NCBI RefSeq assembly: GCF_014649835.1
Contig: NZ_BMTU01000013.1
Span: 124,001-188,000, forward strand
Length of the DNA stretch: 64,000 nucleotides
Direction: 5' to 3'
DNA from: Streptomyces pilosus
Lineage (GTDB): Bacteria; Actinomycetota; Actinomycetes; Streptomycetales; Streptomycetaceae
Positions within the stretch are counted from its first letter, which is position 1. Every line of letters starts with the position of its first letter. Below are positions 1 through 9,085 of the stretch, in pieces. Under the pieces are notes generated by a model. It was not told where the DNA came from. It saw nothing but the letters and a program-made list of their open reading frames with translations, and searched no databases. The translations under genes and the position numbers were made by a program.

Positions 1-527
1 CGTCGGTGGAGGAGATCGCGGCGAAGGCCGGGGTCTCCAAGCCGGTGGTGTACGAGCACTTCGGCGGCAAGGAGGGGCTGTACGCGGTGGTGGTGGACCG
101 TGAGATGCGGCGCCTGCTGGACATGGTGACCGGTTCGCTGACGGCCGGTCACCCGCGTGAGCTGTGCGAGCAGGCCGCGTTCGCGCTGCTGGACTACATC
201 GAGGAGTACACGGACGGTTTCCGCATCCTGGTGCGGGACTCGCCCATCCCCCAGTCGACGGGGACCTTCGCGTCCCTGATCTCGGACATCGCCACCCAGG
301 TGGAGGACATCCTGGGGCGCGAGTTCAAGTCCCGCGGCTTCGACCCGAAGCTGGCCCCGCTGTACGCGCAGGCCCTGGTCGGGATGGTGGCGCTGACGGG
401 CCAGTGGTGGCTGGACGTGCGCCGGCCGAAGAAGGCGGAGGTGGCGGCGCACCTGGTGAACCTGGCCTGGCACGGGCTGGACGGCCTGGAGCCGAAGCCC
501 CGGCTGATAGGCCACCGGAAGTCCTAG
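1..527 (+). CDS. TetR-family transcriptional regulator, 5' end cut by window
   Basis: The frame is open from the first bases and ends at TAG (525-527), giving about 174 residues. The beginning of the helix-turn-helix lies outside the window. What remains starts inside the DNA-binding domain: VEEIAAKAGVSKPVVYEHFG is the recognition-helix region of TetR proteins. The rest is the helical ligand-binding and dimerisation domain, with a conserved WW pair near residue 138. A GTG at 6-8 is in frame but would remove the first helices of the HTH, so it is not taken as the start. The ligand is unknown. It reads towards the tam gene, which ends convergently at 635. Confidence 0.9.
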   Translation, partial: SVEEIAAKAGVSKPVVYEHFGGKEGLYAVVVDREMRRLLDMVTGSLTAGHPRELCEQAAFALLDYIEEYTDGFRILVRDSPIPQSTGTFASLISDIATQVEDILGREFKSRGFDPKLAPLYAQALVGMVALTGQWWLDVRRPKKAEVAAHLVNLAWHGLDGLEPKPRLIGHRKS

Positions 528-634
528 CGGGGCTCCGGGACCGCGTACCGGTCGCCCGCCGGGTCCTCGGGGCCGGGCGGGGCGACGGGCCGGGCGGGGG
601 CGGCGGCGGTAGGCGGAGGCGGCGGCGGTGGGCG

Positions 635-1438
635 TCACGTCTCCTTGACGGCGACCGCGAAGACGCGGCGGAAGGGGAACGGGGTGCCGTGGGGGCCGGC
701 GGGGTAGGCGGCCCGCAGGGCCGTCCGGTAGTCGGCGACGAAGGCCTCGCGGGCCTCCGGATCGCCGTCCAGGGCGGTGAGGACGGGCCGCAGCGCCGTC
801 CCCGCGACCCAGTCGAGGACCGGGTCCGGTCCGGCCAGCAGGTGGACGTACGTGGTCTCCCAGGCGTCGGCCGCGCAGCCGAGGGCGGTGAGGCGCTCCA
901 GGTAGGTCTGCGGGCGGAGGACGGCCTCCTCGTGGCGCAGCACTCCGGTCAGGCGGGAGCGCCACCGCGGGGAAGCGGCCAGGTCCCGCATCAGGGTGTG
1001 GCTGGGGGCGTCGAAGTTGCCCGGCACCTGGAAGGCGAAGGTGCCGCCCGGGGTGAGCCCTTCGATCCACTTCCCGAACCGGTCCGCGTGACCCGGTACC
1101 CAGTGCAGCGTGGCGTTGCTGACGATCAGGTCGTACGGCTCCCCGGGTGCCCAGGCGCGGAGGTCGGCGTGGGTGAAGTCGAGCCGGTCGGCCGGGTGGT
1201 CGGCGCGGGCCCGGTCGAGCATCTCGGGCGAGTTGTCGTAGCCGGTGACGCGGGCGGTGGGCCAGCGGGCGGCGAGGAGCGCGGTGCCGTTGCCCGCGCC
1301 GCAGCCGAGGTCGGCGATGCGGGCCGGGTCGCGCGGGAGCCGCGGGAGGCGGGCCAGCAGGTCGGTGAAGGGCCGGGTGCGATGACCGGCGTGACGGAGG
1401 TACTGGGCGGGGTCCCAGACGGGGGTGGTGGCGGACAT
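635..1438 (-). CDS. tam: trans-aconitate 2-methyltransferase
   Basis: This is a class I SAM-dependent methyltransferase of 267 residues. The SAM-binding glycine motif ADLGCGAGNGTALL lies at residues 42-55, preceded by the Tam-like segment WDPAQYL near residue 8. SNATLHWV is also typical of Tam. The enzyme methylates trans-aconitate, a by-product of aconitase damage that inhibits the TCA cycle. The ATG at 1438 was chosen over upstream in-frame starts because GGGAGG lies just before it and the extra residues upstream are unlike the family. It diverges from the MarR gene at 1558. In S. coelicolor this pair is tam/tamR, where TamR represses tam and is released by citrate-like ligands. The same arrangement here supports both names. 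Confidence 0.88.
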   Translation of the reverse strand: MSATTPVWDPAQYLRHAGHRTRPFTDLLARLPRLPRDPARIADLGCGAGNGTALLAARWPTARVTGYDNSPEMLDRARADHPADRLDFTHADLRAWAPGEPYDLIVSNATLHWVPGHADRFGKWIEGLTPGGTFAFQVPGNFDAPSHTLMRDLAASPRWRSRLTGVLRHEEAVLRPQTYLERLTALGCAADAWETTYVHLLAGPDPVLDWVAGTALRPVLTALDGDPEAREAFVADYRTALRAAYPAGPHGTPFPFRRVFAVAVKET

Positions 1439-1493
1439 GGGGCCTCCCGGTGGCCGGCGGCGGACGGGTACCCCCACCCTCACCCCCCACACA

Positions 1494-1539
1494 TCTCGAC
1501 GTCAAGAGACTCGACATCAAGAGACTTCACATCGACACA
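1494..1539. promoter_or_regulatory. triple 15-bp repeat, TamR operator in the divergent tam/tamR promoter
   Basis: Three head-to-tail 15-bp copies run at 1495-1509, 1510-1524 and 1525-1539: CTCGACGTCAAGAGA, CTCGACATCAAGAGA and the more divergent CTTCACATCGACACA. The first two are interrupted palindromes (TCTCGAC/GTCAAGA at 1494-1507) of the size MarR dimers bind. The array ends 5 bp before a -10-like TACACT (1545-1550) of the MarR gene, so occupancy would block that promoter and probably tam as well. Confidence 0.75.
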
Positions 1540-1557
1540 ACCACTACACTGATCGTC

Positions 1558-2055
1558 ATGGAGGACGAGGTCGATCGGCTGGTCGCAGCGTGGCGCCGGG
1601 AGCGCCCTGACCTCGACGTGGAACCGCTCGAGGTGCTCAGCCGGGTGAGCAGGCTGGCCCGGCACCTGGACCGGGCGCGCCGCCTCGCGTTCGCCGAGCA
1701 CGGACTGGAGTCCTGGGAGTTCGACGTCCTGACCGCGCTGCGCCGCGCGGGCACCCCGTACCAGCTCTCGCCGGGGCAGCTGCTGACCCAGACGCTGGTC
1801 ACGTCGGGCACGATGACCAACCGCATCGACCGGCTCGCCAAGAAGGGCCTGGTGGAGCGGCTGCCCGACCCCAGCGACCGGCGCGGCGTCCTGGTCCGGC
1901 TCACCGACGAGGGACGTGACCGCGCCGATCAGGCACTGGCCGGCCTGCTGGCGCAGGAGCGGGCCATCCTCGCGGAGCTCACCCACGCCCAGCGCGGCGA
2001 ACTGGCCGGACTGCTACGCCAGTTGACCGCCCCGTTCGACAACGTCCCCGGTTAG
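1558..2055 (+). CDS. tamR: MarR-family regulator TamR
   Basis: This is a 165-residue winged-helix MarR protein. The N-terminal helix carries LDVEPLEVLSRVSRLARHLD, the recognition region reads LVTSGTMTNRIDRLAKKGLV, and the wing has DPSDRRGVLVRLTDEG. The extended N-terminal helix is typical of the UrtR/TamR branch that binds anionic ligands. The ATG at 1558 has no Shine-Dalgarno sequence. The -10-like TACACT ends 7 nt before it, so the mRNA is probably leaderless. It is divergent from tam and likely autoregulates through the repeats at 1494-1539. Its 3' end overlaps the convergent response regulator by 42 bp. Confidence 0.85.
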   Translation: MEDEVDRLVAAWRRERPDLDVEPLEVLSRVSRLARHLDRARRLAFAEHGLESWEFDVLTALRRAGTPYQLSPGQLLTQTLVTSGTMTNRIDRLAKKGLVERLPDPSDRRGVLVRLTDEGRDRADQALAGLLAQERAILAELTHAQRGELAGLLRQLTAPFDNVPG

Positions 2056-2781
2056 GTCGACGGGTCCGACCCCCGCCCGCCGGGCCAGGGCCACCGCCGC
2101 GAGGGTGGAGTGCACGCCCAGCTTCCCGAGGACGTTCTGCATGTGCGTGCGCACGGTGTGCGGGGACAGGTACAGGCGCTCGGCGACGGCCTTGCGCCCC
2201 AGTCCCGCGACCATGCACCGCAGCACCTCCCGCTCGCGCGGGGTCAGGGACTCCACGAGCCGTTCGCTCTCGGTGCGGTGCCGCCGGGCGGCGGTCAGTT
2301 CCCGCAGCACGCCCGTGAGCAGCGCGGGCGGCAGGTGCGTCTCGTCGCGCAGCACGCCCCGTACGACGGTGAGGAGCCGGTTCAGCGAGCAGTCCTTGGC
2401 CACCCAGCCGGAGGCGCCCGCCTGCAGGGCGAGCGCGGCCCGGGCCGGGTCGTCCTTCTCCGCGAGGACGACGGTGCGCACCTGCGGCTGCGCCGCGCGC
2501 ACGCCGGTGACCAGCGCCAGCCCGTCGACGAGTCCGTCCTCGTCGCCCGCCTGCACGGGGGCGGCGGGCCGGCCGCCGGGCACCCTGCCGCCGAGGTCGG
2601 CGTCGACGAGCGCGACGTCGAAGCGCCGCCCCTCGGCCGCCGCACGCTCCAGGCAGCGCAGCGCGGCCGGGCCGCTGCCCGCCGCGGACACGTCGACGTC
2701 GGGCTCTGCGGCCAGTGCCGCCGCCAGTGACTCGGCGAAGATGCGATGGTCGTCGACGACCAGGACTCGAATGCGAACCAC
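2014..2781 (-). CDS. NarL/LuxR-type response regulator
   Basis: The protein has 255 residues, longer than the usual 215-225. The receiver keeps the acidic pair (VVDDHR), the phospho-acceptor Asp in VALVDADLGG and the Lys in GASGWVAKD. About 20-25 extra residues rich in Gly and Pro follow the acceptor Asp. The C-terminal LuxR HTH reads LTPREREVLRCMVAGLGRKA and LYLSPHTVRTHMQNVLGKLG. The start is GTG at 2781, behind GGGGGAGGGGG. No histidine kinase gene is adjacent, so this is an orphan regulator. Its stop lies inside the 3' end of tamR (42-bp tail-to-tail overlap). Targets are unknown. Confidence 0.87.
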   Translation of the reverse strand: MVRIRVLVVDDHRIFAESLAAALAAEPDVDVSAAGSGPAALRCLERAAAEGRRFDVALVDADLGGRVPGGRPAAPVQAGDEDGLVDGLALVTGVRAAQPQVRTVVLAEKDDPARAALALQAGASGWVAKDCSLNRLLTVVRGVLRDETHLPPALLTGVLRELTAARRHRTESERLVESLTPREREVLRCMVAGLGRKAVAERLYLSPHTVRTHMQNVLGKLGVHSTLAAVALARRAGVGPVDLTGDVVERGGQLA

Positions 2782-3084
2782 GAAACCCCCTCCCCCACGC
2801 TCTTCCCAGAGCAGGGGACTACCCCATCGTCACGGGACGACACCGGCGCGGGTACGGCGCCGGGGCCGCTGTCACTTCACCTGCTGGACGTGGGACGGTC
2901 CGCCGCGGCCGCACCGCCGCCGCCGTACGGTCGCCGCCACCCCCGCCCGCGACGCCGGACCCGGCTGTCTCGCCCCCTGAACGGCACCGGCCCCCACCGG
3001 CACTGTTCTTCAGAGTACGGGCGAGGGCCGGGAGCGGAAGGTAATTTGCAGAACTGGCGGCCTTACGCGTTTATGGTGAGCCGC
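2782..3084. other. divergent intergenic region, 303 bp
   Basis: No gene is supported here. The region separates the response regulator (minus) from the acetyltransferase (plus) and must hold both promoters. An inverted repeat CCGGCGC (2843-2849) / GCGCCGG (2857-2863) with a 7-nt spacer is the only clear dyad. AT-richer sequence at 3040-3076 (TTGCAG, then TTACGCGTTTATGG) is the likely promoter of the acetyltransferase. Confidence 0.5.
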
Positions 3085-3525
3085 ATGTTTCGTCTTGAGA
3101 CAGAAGTCGACAGGGCCCGACGGGATCTGCTCCACCGGCGGCTGAAGGACACCAACACGGCGGCCTCACCGGTGCTGCGCGCACTGCGCGGAACCCCGGC
3201 CGAGCGGGAGGCGCCTTTGCACGTGTGGGCGTCGGACGCGAACGGCGATCTCGCGGGCGGCCTGGTCGGTCACACGTGGACGGCGTGGCTGCACGTGACG
3301 TACCTCTGGGTCGACGGCCGGCACCGCGGCGCGGGCCTGGGCTCCCGGCTGCTGGCGGAGGCGGAACGGCTCGCCGCCGGCCGCGGCTGCACGGCCTCCC
3401 GCGTGGAGACCTGGGACTTCCAGGCCCCGGACTTCTACCGCCGCCACGGCTACGACGTGGTCTGCGTGATCCCCGACTATCCGCCGGGGATCACGGAGTA
3501 CACCCTGACCAAGCCGCTGGCCTGA
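3085..3525 (+). CDS. GNAT-family N-acetyltransferase
   Basis: This is a single-domain GNAT protein of 146 residues. Motif A, the acetyl-CoA pyrophosphate loop, is DGRHRGAGLGSRLLAEAERL. The C-terminal motif B is FYRRHGYDVV. The substrate is not predictable from sequence. The ATG at 3085 has GGTGAG directly upstream. An in-frame ATG at 3073 would add four residues (MVSR) and cannot be excluded. The gene converges on galK with only 3 bp between stop codons, so any terminator must lie inside coding sequence. Confidence 0.85.
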   Translation: MFRLETEVDRARRDLLHRRLKDTNTAASPVLRALRGTPAEREAPLHVWASDANGDLAGGLVGHTWTAWLHVTYLWVDGRHRGAGLGSRLLAEAERLAAGRGCTASRVETWDFQAPDFYRRHGYDVVCVIPDYPPGITEYTLTKPLA

Positions 3526-3528
3526 GGG

Positions 3529-4701
<1,173 letters not shown>

Positions 4702-4726
4702 GCCCTGACCCCTGACCTTTCGTTGC

Positions 4727-5701
4727 CTACTGACCGGCCTGCTCGGCGCGCGCCCGGGTGAACCGCCACGCGTCCGCGACGATCCCCGCGAGGTCCGCGC
4801 GCGACGGGTTCCAGCCCAGCTTCTCGCGGGCCGTGGCGGCGGACGCCACCAGGACCGCCGGGTCGCCGCCCCGGCGCTCCGCGACGATCTCGGGGATCGG
4901 GTGCCCGGTCACCCGGCGCGCCGTCTCGACGACCTCGCGGACGGAGAAGCCGTTGCCGTTGCCGAGGTTGCAGATCAGGTGCTCGCCGGGCGCGGCGGCC
5001 CCCAGCGCGAGCAGGTGGGCCTCGGCCAGGTCGGCGACGTGGATGTAGTCGCGCACGCAGGTCCCGTCGGGCGTCGGGTAGTCGTCGCCGAACACGGAGA
5101 CGGCCTCCCGCCGGCCCTGCGCCACCTGGAGCACGAGGGGGATGAGGTGCGACTCGGGGTCGTGGCGCTCGCCGTACTGCCCGTACGCCCCGGCCACGTT
5201 GAAGTAGCGCAGGGAGACCGCGCCCAGGCCGTGGGCCTTCGCCTCGCCGGTGATCATGTGGTCGACGGCGAGCTTGGAGGCGCCGTAGGGGCTGGTGGGG
5301 CGGGTGGGGGCGGTCTCCAGGATCGGCACCTGCTCGGGTTCGCCGTACGTGGCGGCCGTGGAGGAGAACACCAGCCGGCGCACGCCCGCCTCGCGCATCG
5401 CGGCGAGCAGCGCCATGGTGCCGCCGACGTTGTTGTCCCAGTACTTCTCCGGCTTGGCCACGGACTCGCCGACCTGGGAGAAGGCGGCGAAGTGCAGCAC
5501 GCCGTCGAAGGAGGAGTCCAGCCATTTGGCGGCATCGCGGATGTCGCCCTCGACGAACGACGCGTCCGCGGGGACGCCCTCGCGGAAGCCGGTGGAGAGG
5601 TTGTCGAGCACGACGACCTCGTGACCCGCCTCGACCAGGTGCTGGGCGACGACACTGCCGACATACCCCGCACCCCCGGTGACCAGGTATTTCCCGCTCA
5701 T
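4727..5701 (-). CDS. galE: UDP-glucose 4-epimerase
   Basis: An extended SDR of 324 residues that interconverts UDP-galactose and UDP-glucose using tightly bound NAD. The Rossmann motif VTGGAGYVGS is at residues 7-16. The catalytic Ser/Thr lies in SSTAATYGE and the YxxxK pair in YGASKLAVDH. UDP-sugar epimerase segments SLRYFNVAGAYG and VRDYIHVADLA are intact. Its ATG overlaps the galT stop (ATGA, 4 nt), so the two are translationally coupled. Confidence 0.96.
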   Translation of the reverse strand: MSGKYLVTGGAGYVGSVVAQHLVEAGHEVVVLDNLSTGFREGVPADASFVEGDIRDAAKWLDSSFDGVLHFAAFSQVGESVAKPEKYWDNNVGGTMALLAAMREAGVRRLVFSSTAATYGEPEQVPILETAPTRPTSPYGASKLAVDHMITGEAKAHGLGAVSLRYFNVAGAYGQYGERHDPESHLIPLVLQVAQGRREAVSVFGDDYPTPDGTCVRDYIHVADLAEAHLLALGAAAPGEHLICNLGNGNGFSVREVVETARRVTGHPIPEIVAERRGGDPAVLVASAATAREKLGWNPSRADLAGIVADAWRFTRARAEQAGQ

Positions 5702-6759
5702 GAACCCGCTACCTCCCGCAGTCGCCCGGCCGCACGCTCCGGCGGCACGTCGTTGATGAACACGTTCATGCCGGACTCGGAACCGGCGAGGAACTTCAGC
5801 TTGCCGGAGGTACGGCGGATGGTGAAAAGCTCCAGATGGAGCGCGAAGTCGTCACGCGTGACGCCGTCGAACTCCTCCAGCGCGCCGAACGGCGCCTGGT
5901 GCCAGGCCGCGATGTACGGCGTGGGGGGCTCACCTTCGCCGAAGATCCGGTCGAAGCGCCTCAGGAGTTCCAAATACACCCGGGGGAATTCCGTGCGCGC
6001 CGCCTCGTCGAGGCCGAGCAGGTCGGGCACCCGGCGGCGGGGGTACAGGTGGACCTCGTAGGGCCAGTGCGCCGCGTAGGGCACGAACGCGACCCAGTGT
6101 TCACTCTCCAGGACGATCCGCTCGTCGGCCAGTTCACGCTCCAGCACGGCGTCGAACAGGTTCTCCCCGCCCGTCGCCTCCCTGTGTGCGGCCACTTGGC
6201 GGAGCATCAGGGCGGTGCGGGGGGTGGTGAAGGGGTAGGCGTAGATCTGCCCGTGCGGGTGCTGGAGGGTGACGCCGATCTCCGCCCCCCGGTTCTCGAA
6301 GCAGAACACCTGTTCAACGGAGGGAAGATGCGACAGCTCGGCCGTCCGGTCGGTCCAGGCGTCCAGCACCAGCCGCGCCTGTCGCTCGTCCAGCCGGGCG
6401 AAGGAGGTGTCGTGGTCGGAGGTGAAGCAGACGACCTCGCACCGGCCGGAGTCCCCGGCCAGCGAGGGGAAGCGGTTCTCGAAGACGACCACGTCGTACG
6501 AGGAGTCGGGGATCTCGCTCAGCCGCTCCCCCTCGGAGGGGCACAGCGGGCACTCGTCGGCGGGCGGGTGGTAGGTGCGCCCCTGCCGGTGGGAGGCGAC
6601 GGCGACACAATCGCCCAGCAGCGGATCGCGGCGGATCTCCGAGGTGGTGACGGTGGCGTCCAGCGGGCGGCGGTCCACGGCGTCCCGCACGGTGTCGTCG
6701 GCGAGGTCGTAGTAGATGAGCTCACGGCCGTCGGCCAGCCGGGTCGACGTCTTCTTCAC
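5698..6759 (-). CDS. galT: galactose-1-phosphate uridylyltransferase
   Basis: It transfers UMP from UDP-glucose to galactose-1-phosphate. The protein has 353 residues. Two cysteines in ADECPLCPSE fit the zinc site, and the nucleophile motif HPHGQIYAYP is present. The C-terminal NVFINDVPPERA is GalT-like. The GTG at 6759 was chosen because GGAGGAG lies 7 nt upstream. Longer in-frame extensions run into the promoter region and are not GalT-like. It heads the gal operon, divergent from the symporter at 6936. Confidence 0.95.
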   Translation of the reverse strand: MKKTSTRLADGRELIYYDLADDTVRDAVDRRPLDATVTTSEIRRDPLLGDCVAVASHRQGRTYHPPADECPLCPSEGERLSEIPDSSYDVVVFENRFPSLAGDSGRCEVVCFTSDHDTSFARLDERQARLVLDAWTDRTAELSHLPSVEQVFCFENRGAEIGVTLQHPHGQIYAYPFTTPRTALMLRQVAAHREATGGENLFDAVLERELADERIVLESEHWVAFVPYAAHWPYEVHLYPRRRVPDLLGLDEAARTEFPRVYLELLRRFDRIFGEGEPPTPYIAAWHQAPFGALEEFDGVTRDDFALHLELFTIRRTSGKLKFLAGSESGMNVFINDVPPERAAGRLREVAGS

Positions 6760-6769
6760 AGCCGCACTC

Positions 6770-6930
6770 CTCCACACCCAGCAACCACTCAACACAATCG
6801 AACATAACACATCACAACTCACCAGCGAACCGCTGCCACCGCAATCAAACAAAGAACATCATCGACGGTGTTCAATCACCGCACACGGAAGCGCAGGTTC
6901 CGCACCGGTTCAGTTCGCGAACGAAGCGAG
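6770..6930. promoter_or_regulatory. gal operon promoter/operator and divergent symporter promoter
   Basis: This is the most AT-rich stretch of the left half. On the minus strand, 6791-6820 reads as consecutive hexamer-like units (TTGTGATG, TGTTATGTTC, GATTGTGTTGAG) containing TGTGAT, TGTTAT and TGTGTT. The S. lividans/S. coelicolor gal operon is known to have a galactose-induced, glucose-repressed promoter with direct hexamer repeats as operator, and this stretch looks equivalent. A separate perfect palindrome GTTCGCGAAC lies at 6913-6922, 13 bp before the symporter start. Exact -10 and -35 elements are not assigned. Confidence 0.6.
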
Positions 6931-6935
6931 TGTGT

Positions 6936-8615
6936 ATGCAAACCCCCACATATCTGGCTGCCGAACTTCGACTCCCCACCAACTGGCTGGACTACACGAT
7001 CCTCGGGATCTACTTCGTCGTCGTGCTGGGCATCGGCCTCGCCGCCCGCCGCTCGGTCAAGACCAGCCTGGACTTCTTCCTCTCGGGCCGCTCCCTGCCC
7101 GCCTGGGTCACCGGCCTCGCCTTCATCGCGGCCAACCTCGGCGCCACCGAGATCCTCGGCATGGCCGCCAACAGTGCCCAGTACGGCGTCTACACCACCC
7201 ACTGGTACTGGATCGGCGCCATCCCCGCGATGGTCTTCCTGGGCCTGGTGATGATGCCGTTCTACTACGGCAGCAAGGTCCGCTCGGTCCCCGAGTTCCT
7301 GCTGCTGCGCTTCGACCGGGCGGCGCACCTGCTCAGCTCGATCCTCTTCGCGGCCGCCGCCATCCTGATCGCCGGCGTCAACCTGTACGCCCTCGCGATC
7401 GTCGTCGAGGCGCTCCTCGGGTGGCCGCAGTGGGTGGCGATCGTCGTCGCCGGGTTCTTCGTCCTGGCGTACATCACCCTGGGCGGCCTGTCCTCGGCGA
7501 TCTACAACGAGGTCCTGCAGTTCTTCGTCATCCTGGCCGCGCTCATCCCGATCACGGTCCTCGGCCTGAAGAGCGTCGGCGGCTGGGACGGCCTGTCGGA
7601 CTCCCTCACCGAGTCGCGCGGCGCCGACTTCATGACCTCCTGGGGCGGCACGGGCATCGGCAGCGACAACCCGCTCGGCGCGAACTGGCTGACCATCGTC
7701 CTCGGCCTCGGCTTCGTCCTCTCCTTCGGCTACTGGACGACCAACTTCGCCGAGGTGCAGCGCGCCCTGTCCGCGAAGAACCTCTCGGCAGCACAGCGGA
7801 CCCCGCTCATCGCGGCGTTCCCGAAGATCTTCATCGTGTTCCTGGTGATGATCCCCGGCCTGGTCGCGGCGGTCCTGGTGCCGCAGATCGGCACCGCCGA
7901 CTCGGACCTGCAGTACAACGACGCCATCCCGTACCTGATGCAGCAACTGCTGCCCAACGGCGTCCTGGGCATCGCCGTGACCGGCCTGCTGGCCGCGTTC
8001 ATGGCGGGCATGGCGGCGAACGTCTCCTCCTTCAACACCGTCTTCACCGCCGACATCTGGCAGAAGTACGTGGTGAAGCACCGGGAGGACGCGTACTACG
8101 TCCGCTTCGGCCGCCTGATCACCGCGATCGGTGTCCTCGCCTCCATCGGCACGGCGTTCCTGGCCAGCTCCTTCTCCAACATCATGGCCTACCTCCAGAC
8201 GCTGTTCTCCTTCTTCAACGTGCCGATGTTCGTCGTCTTCATCATCGGCATGTTCTGGAAGCGCGCCTCGATGAAGTCCGGCTTCTGGGGCCTGATCGCG
8301 GGCACCACCGCCGCGATGGTCAACTACTTCGTCATCTACAAGCAGGGCATCATCGACATCCCCACCGACCAGGGGGCCAACTTCGTCTCGGCGATCGCGG
8401 GGTTCGTGGCGGGAGCGGTGGTCATGGTCGCCGTGTCCCTCTTCACCGCGCCCAAGCCCGCCGACGAACTCCAGGGCCTCGTCTACGGCACCCGCTCCCC
8501 CGGCATGGCGGAGCCGCCCGCCGAGGGCGACGACGCGTGGTACCGCAAGCCGGCACTGCTCGGCTGGGGTGCGGTGATCCTGGCTGCCGCCTGCTACATC
8601 CCGTTCTCGTTCTGA
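6936..8615 (+). CDS. sodium/solute symporter (SSS family), probable sugar uptake
   Basis: This is a polytopic membrane protein of 559 residues with about 13-14 hydrophobic segments. It starts at LPTNWLDYTILGIYFVVVLG and carries the SSS core features SLDFFLSGRSLP and FIAANLGATEI. It is closest in character to SglT-like sugar/sodium symporters. Its position divergent from galT suggests galactose or a related sugar as substrate; this is inference. Two starts are possible, GTG 6930 and ATG 6936. Neither has a strong Shine-Dalgarno sequence, and the ATG is preferred. A small membrane protein follows 21 bp downstream and is probably co-transcribed. Confidence 0.88.
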   Translation: MQTPTYLAAELRLPTNWLDYTILGIYFVVVLGIGLAARRSVKTSLDFFLSGRSLPAWVTGLAFIAANLGATEILGMAANSAQYGVYTTHWYWIGAIPAMVFLGLVMMPFYYGSKVRSVPEFLLLRFDRAAHLLSSILFAAAAILIAGVNLYALAIVVEALLGWPQWVAIVVAGFFVLAYITLGGLSSAIYNEVLQFFVILAALIPITVLGLKSVGGWDGLSDSLTESRGADFMTSWGGTGIGSDNPLGANWLTIVLGLGFVLSFGYWTTNFAEVQRALSAKNLSAAQRTPLIAAFPKIFIVFLVMIPGLVAAVLVPQIGTADSDLQYNDAIPYLMQQLLPNGVLGIAVTGLLAAFMAGMAANVSSFNTVFTADIWQKYVVKHREDAYYVRFGRLITAIGVLASIGTAFLASSFSNIMAYLQTLFSFFNVPMFVVFIIGMFWKRASMKSGFWGLIAGTTAAMVNYFVIYKQGIIDIPTDQGANFVSAIAGFVAGAVVMVAVSLFTAPKPADELQGLVYGTRSPGMAEPPAEGDDAWYRKPALLGWGAVILAAACYIPFSF

Positions 8616-8636
8616 CCGCGGGAGGATTGAGGGACC

Positions 8637-8960
8637 ATGTCCGACCACTACTCCGAGCGTGATCTGCAGCGGGAGATCACCGAGCTGGAGAGCAAGTCCA
8701 CCACGGCGGCCCGGCTGTTCGACATCCGTCGGATCATCGGCGGGCTGTTCGTGCTGTACGGGGTGATCGTGACGATCGCCGGATTCACCGCGTCCGACGC
8801 GGACATCGACAAGGCCGAGGGCGTCAACATCAACCTCTGGACGGGGCTGGGGATGCTGATCCTCGGCCTGCTGTTCCTGCTCTGGCTCTGGCTGCGGCCG
8901 ACGGCGCCACCACCGCCGCCCGTCCTGCCGGACGAGAAGAAGGAAACCGGCGAAGGCTGA
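8637..8960 (+). CDS. small two-helix membrane protein
   Basis: The protein has 107 residues. A charged N-terminus (residues 1-30, REITELESKS) is followed by two hydrophobic helices (about 35-50 and 67-88) and a Pro/Lys-rich tail. GGGAGG lies upstream of ATG 8637. The gap to the symporter gene is 21 bp, so the two probably form one transcript, and the protein may be an accessory subunit of the symporter. No enzymatic motif is visible and I recognise no named family with confidence. Confidence 0.8.
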   Translation: MSDHYSERDLQREITELESKSTTAARLFDIRRIIGGLFVLYGVIVTIAGFTASDADIDKAEGVNINLWTGLGMLILGLLFLLWLWLRPTAPPPPPVLPDEKKETGEG

Positions 8961-8966
8961 ACGGGT

Positions 8967-8986
8967 GCCCGCGCCGACGCGCGGGC
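8967..8986 (+). terminator. hairpin terminator after the symporter operon
   Basis: A perfect 8-bp GC stem (GCCCGCGC / GCGCGGGC) with a CGAC loop starts 6 nt after the stop of the small membrane protein. There is no T-run, as is common in Streptomyces. Confidence 0.65.
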
Positions 8987-9043
8987 CTCCCCAGCACCCC
9001 CGCCCCCGGCACGGGTGACGGCCGGTGGCTCCCCCGGCCCCCG

Positions 9044-9063
9044 CCGCACCGGCGCCGGTGCGG
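9044..9063 (-). terminator. 20-bp perfect palindrome, probable terminator of the response regulator
   Basis: CCGCACCGGC / GCCGGTGCGG is perfectly self-complementary. It lies 22 bp past the stop of the minus-strand regulator, in the convergent gap with the symporter operon. Confidence 0.6.
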
Positions 9064-9085
9064 GCCACCGTCAGGTCAGGGGACG

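Noticed and set aside
6876..9068. Open frame of about 730 codons on the minus strand opposite the symporter
   Set aside because: It is composed of Asp/Gly/Arg/His-rich noise, while the plus strand encodes a clear SSS transporter.
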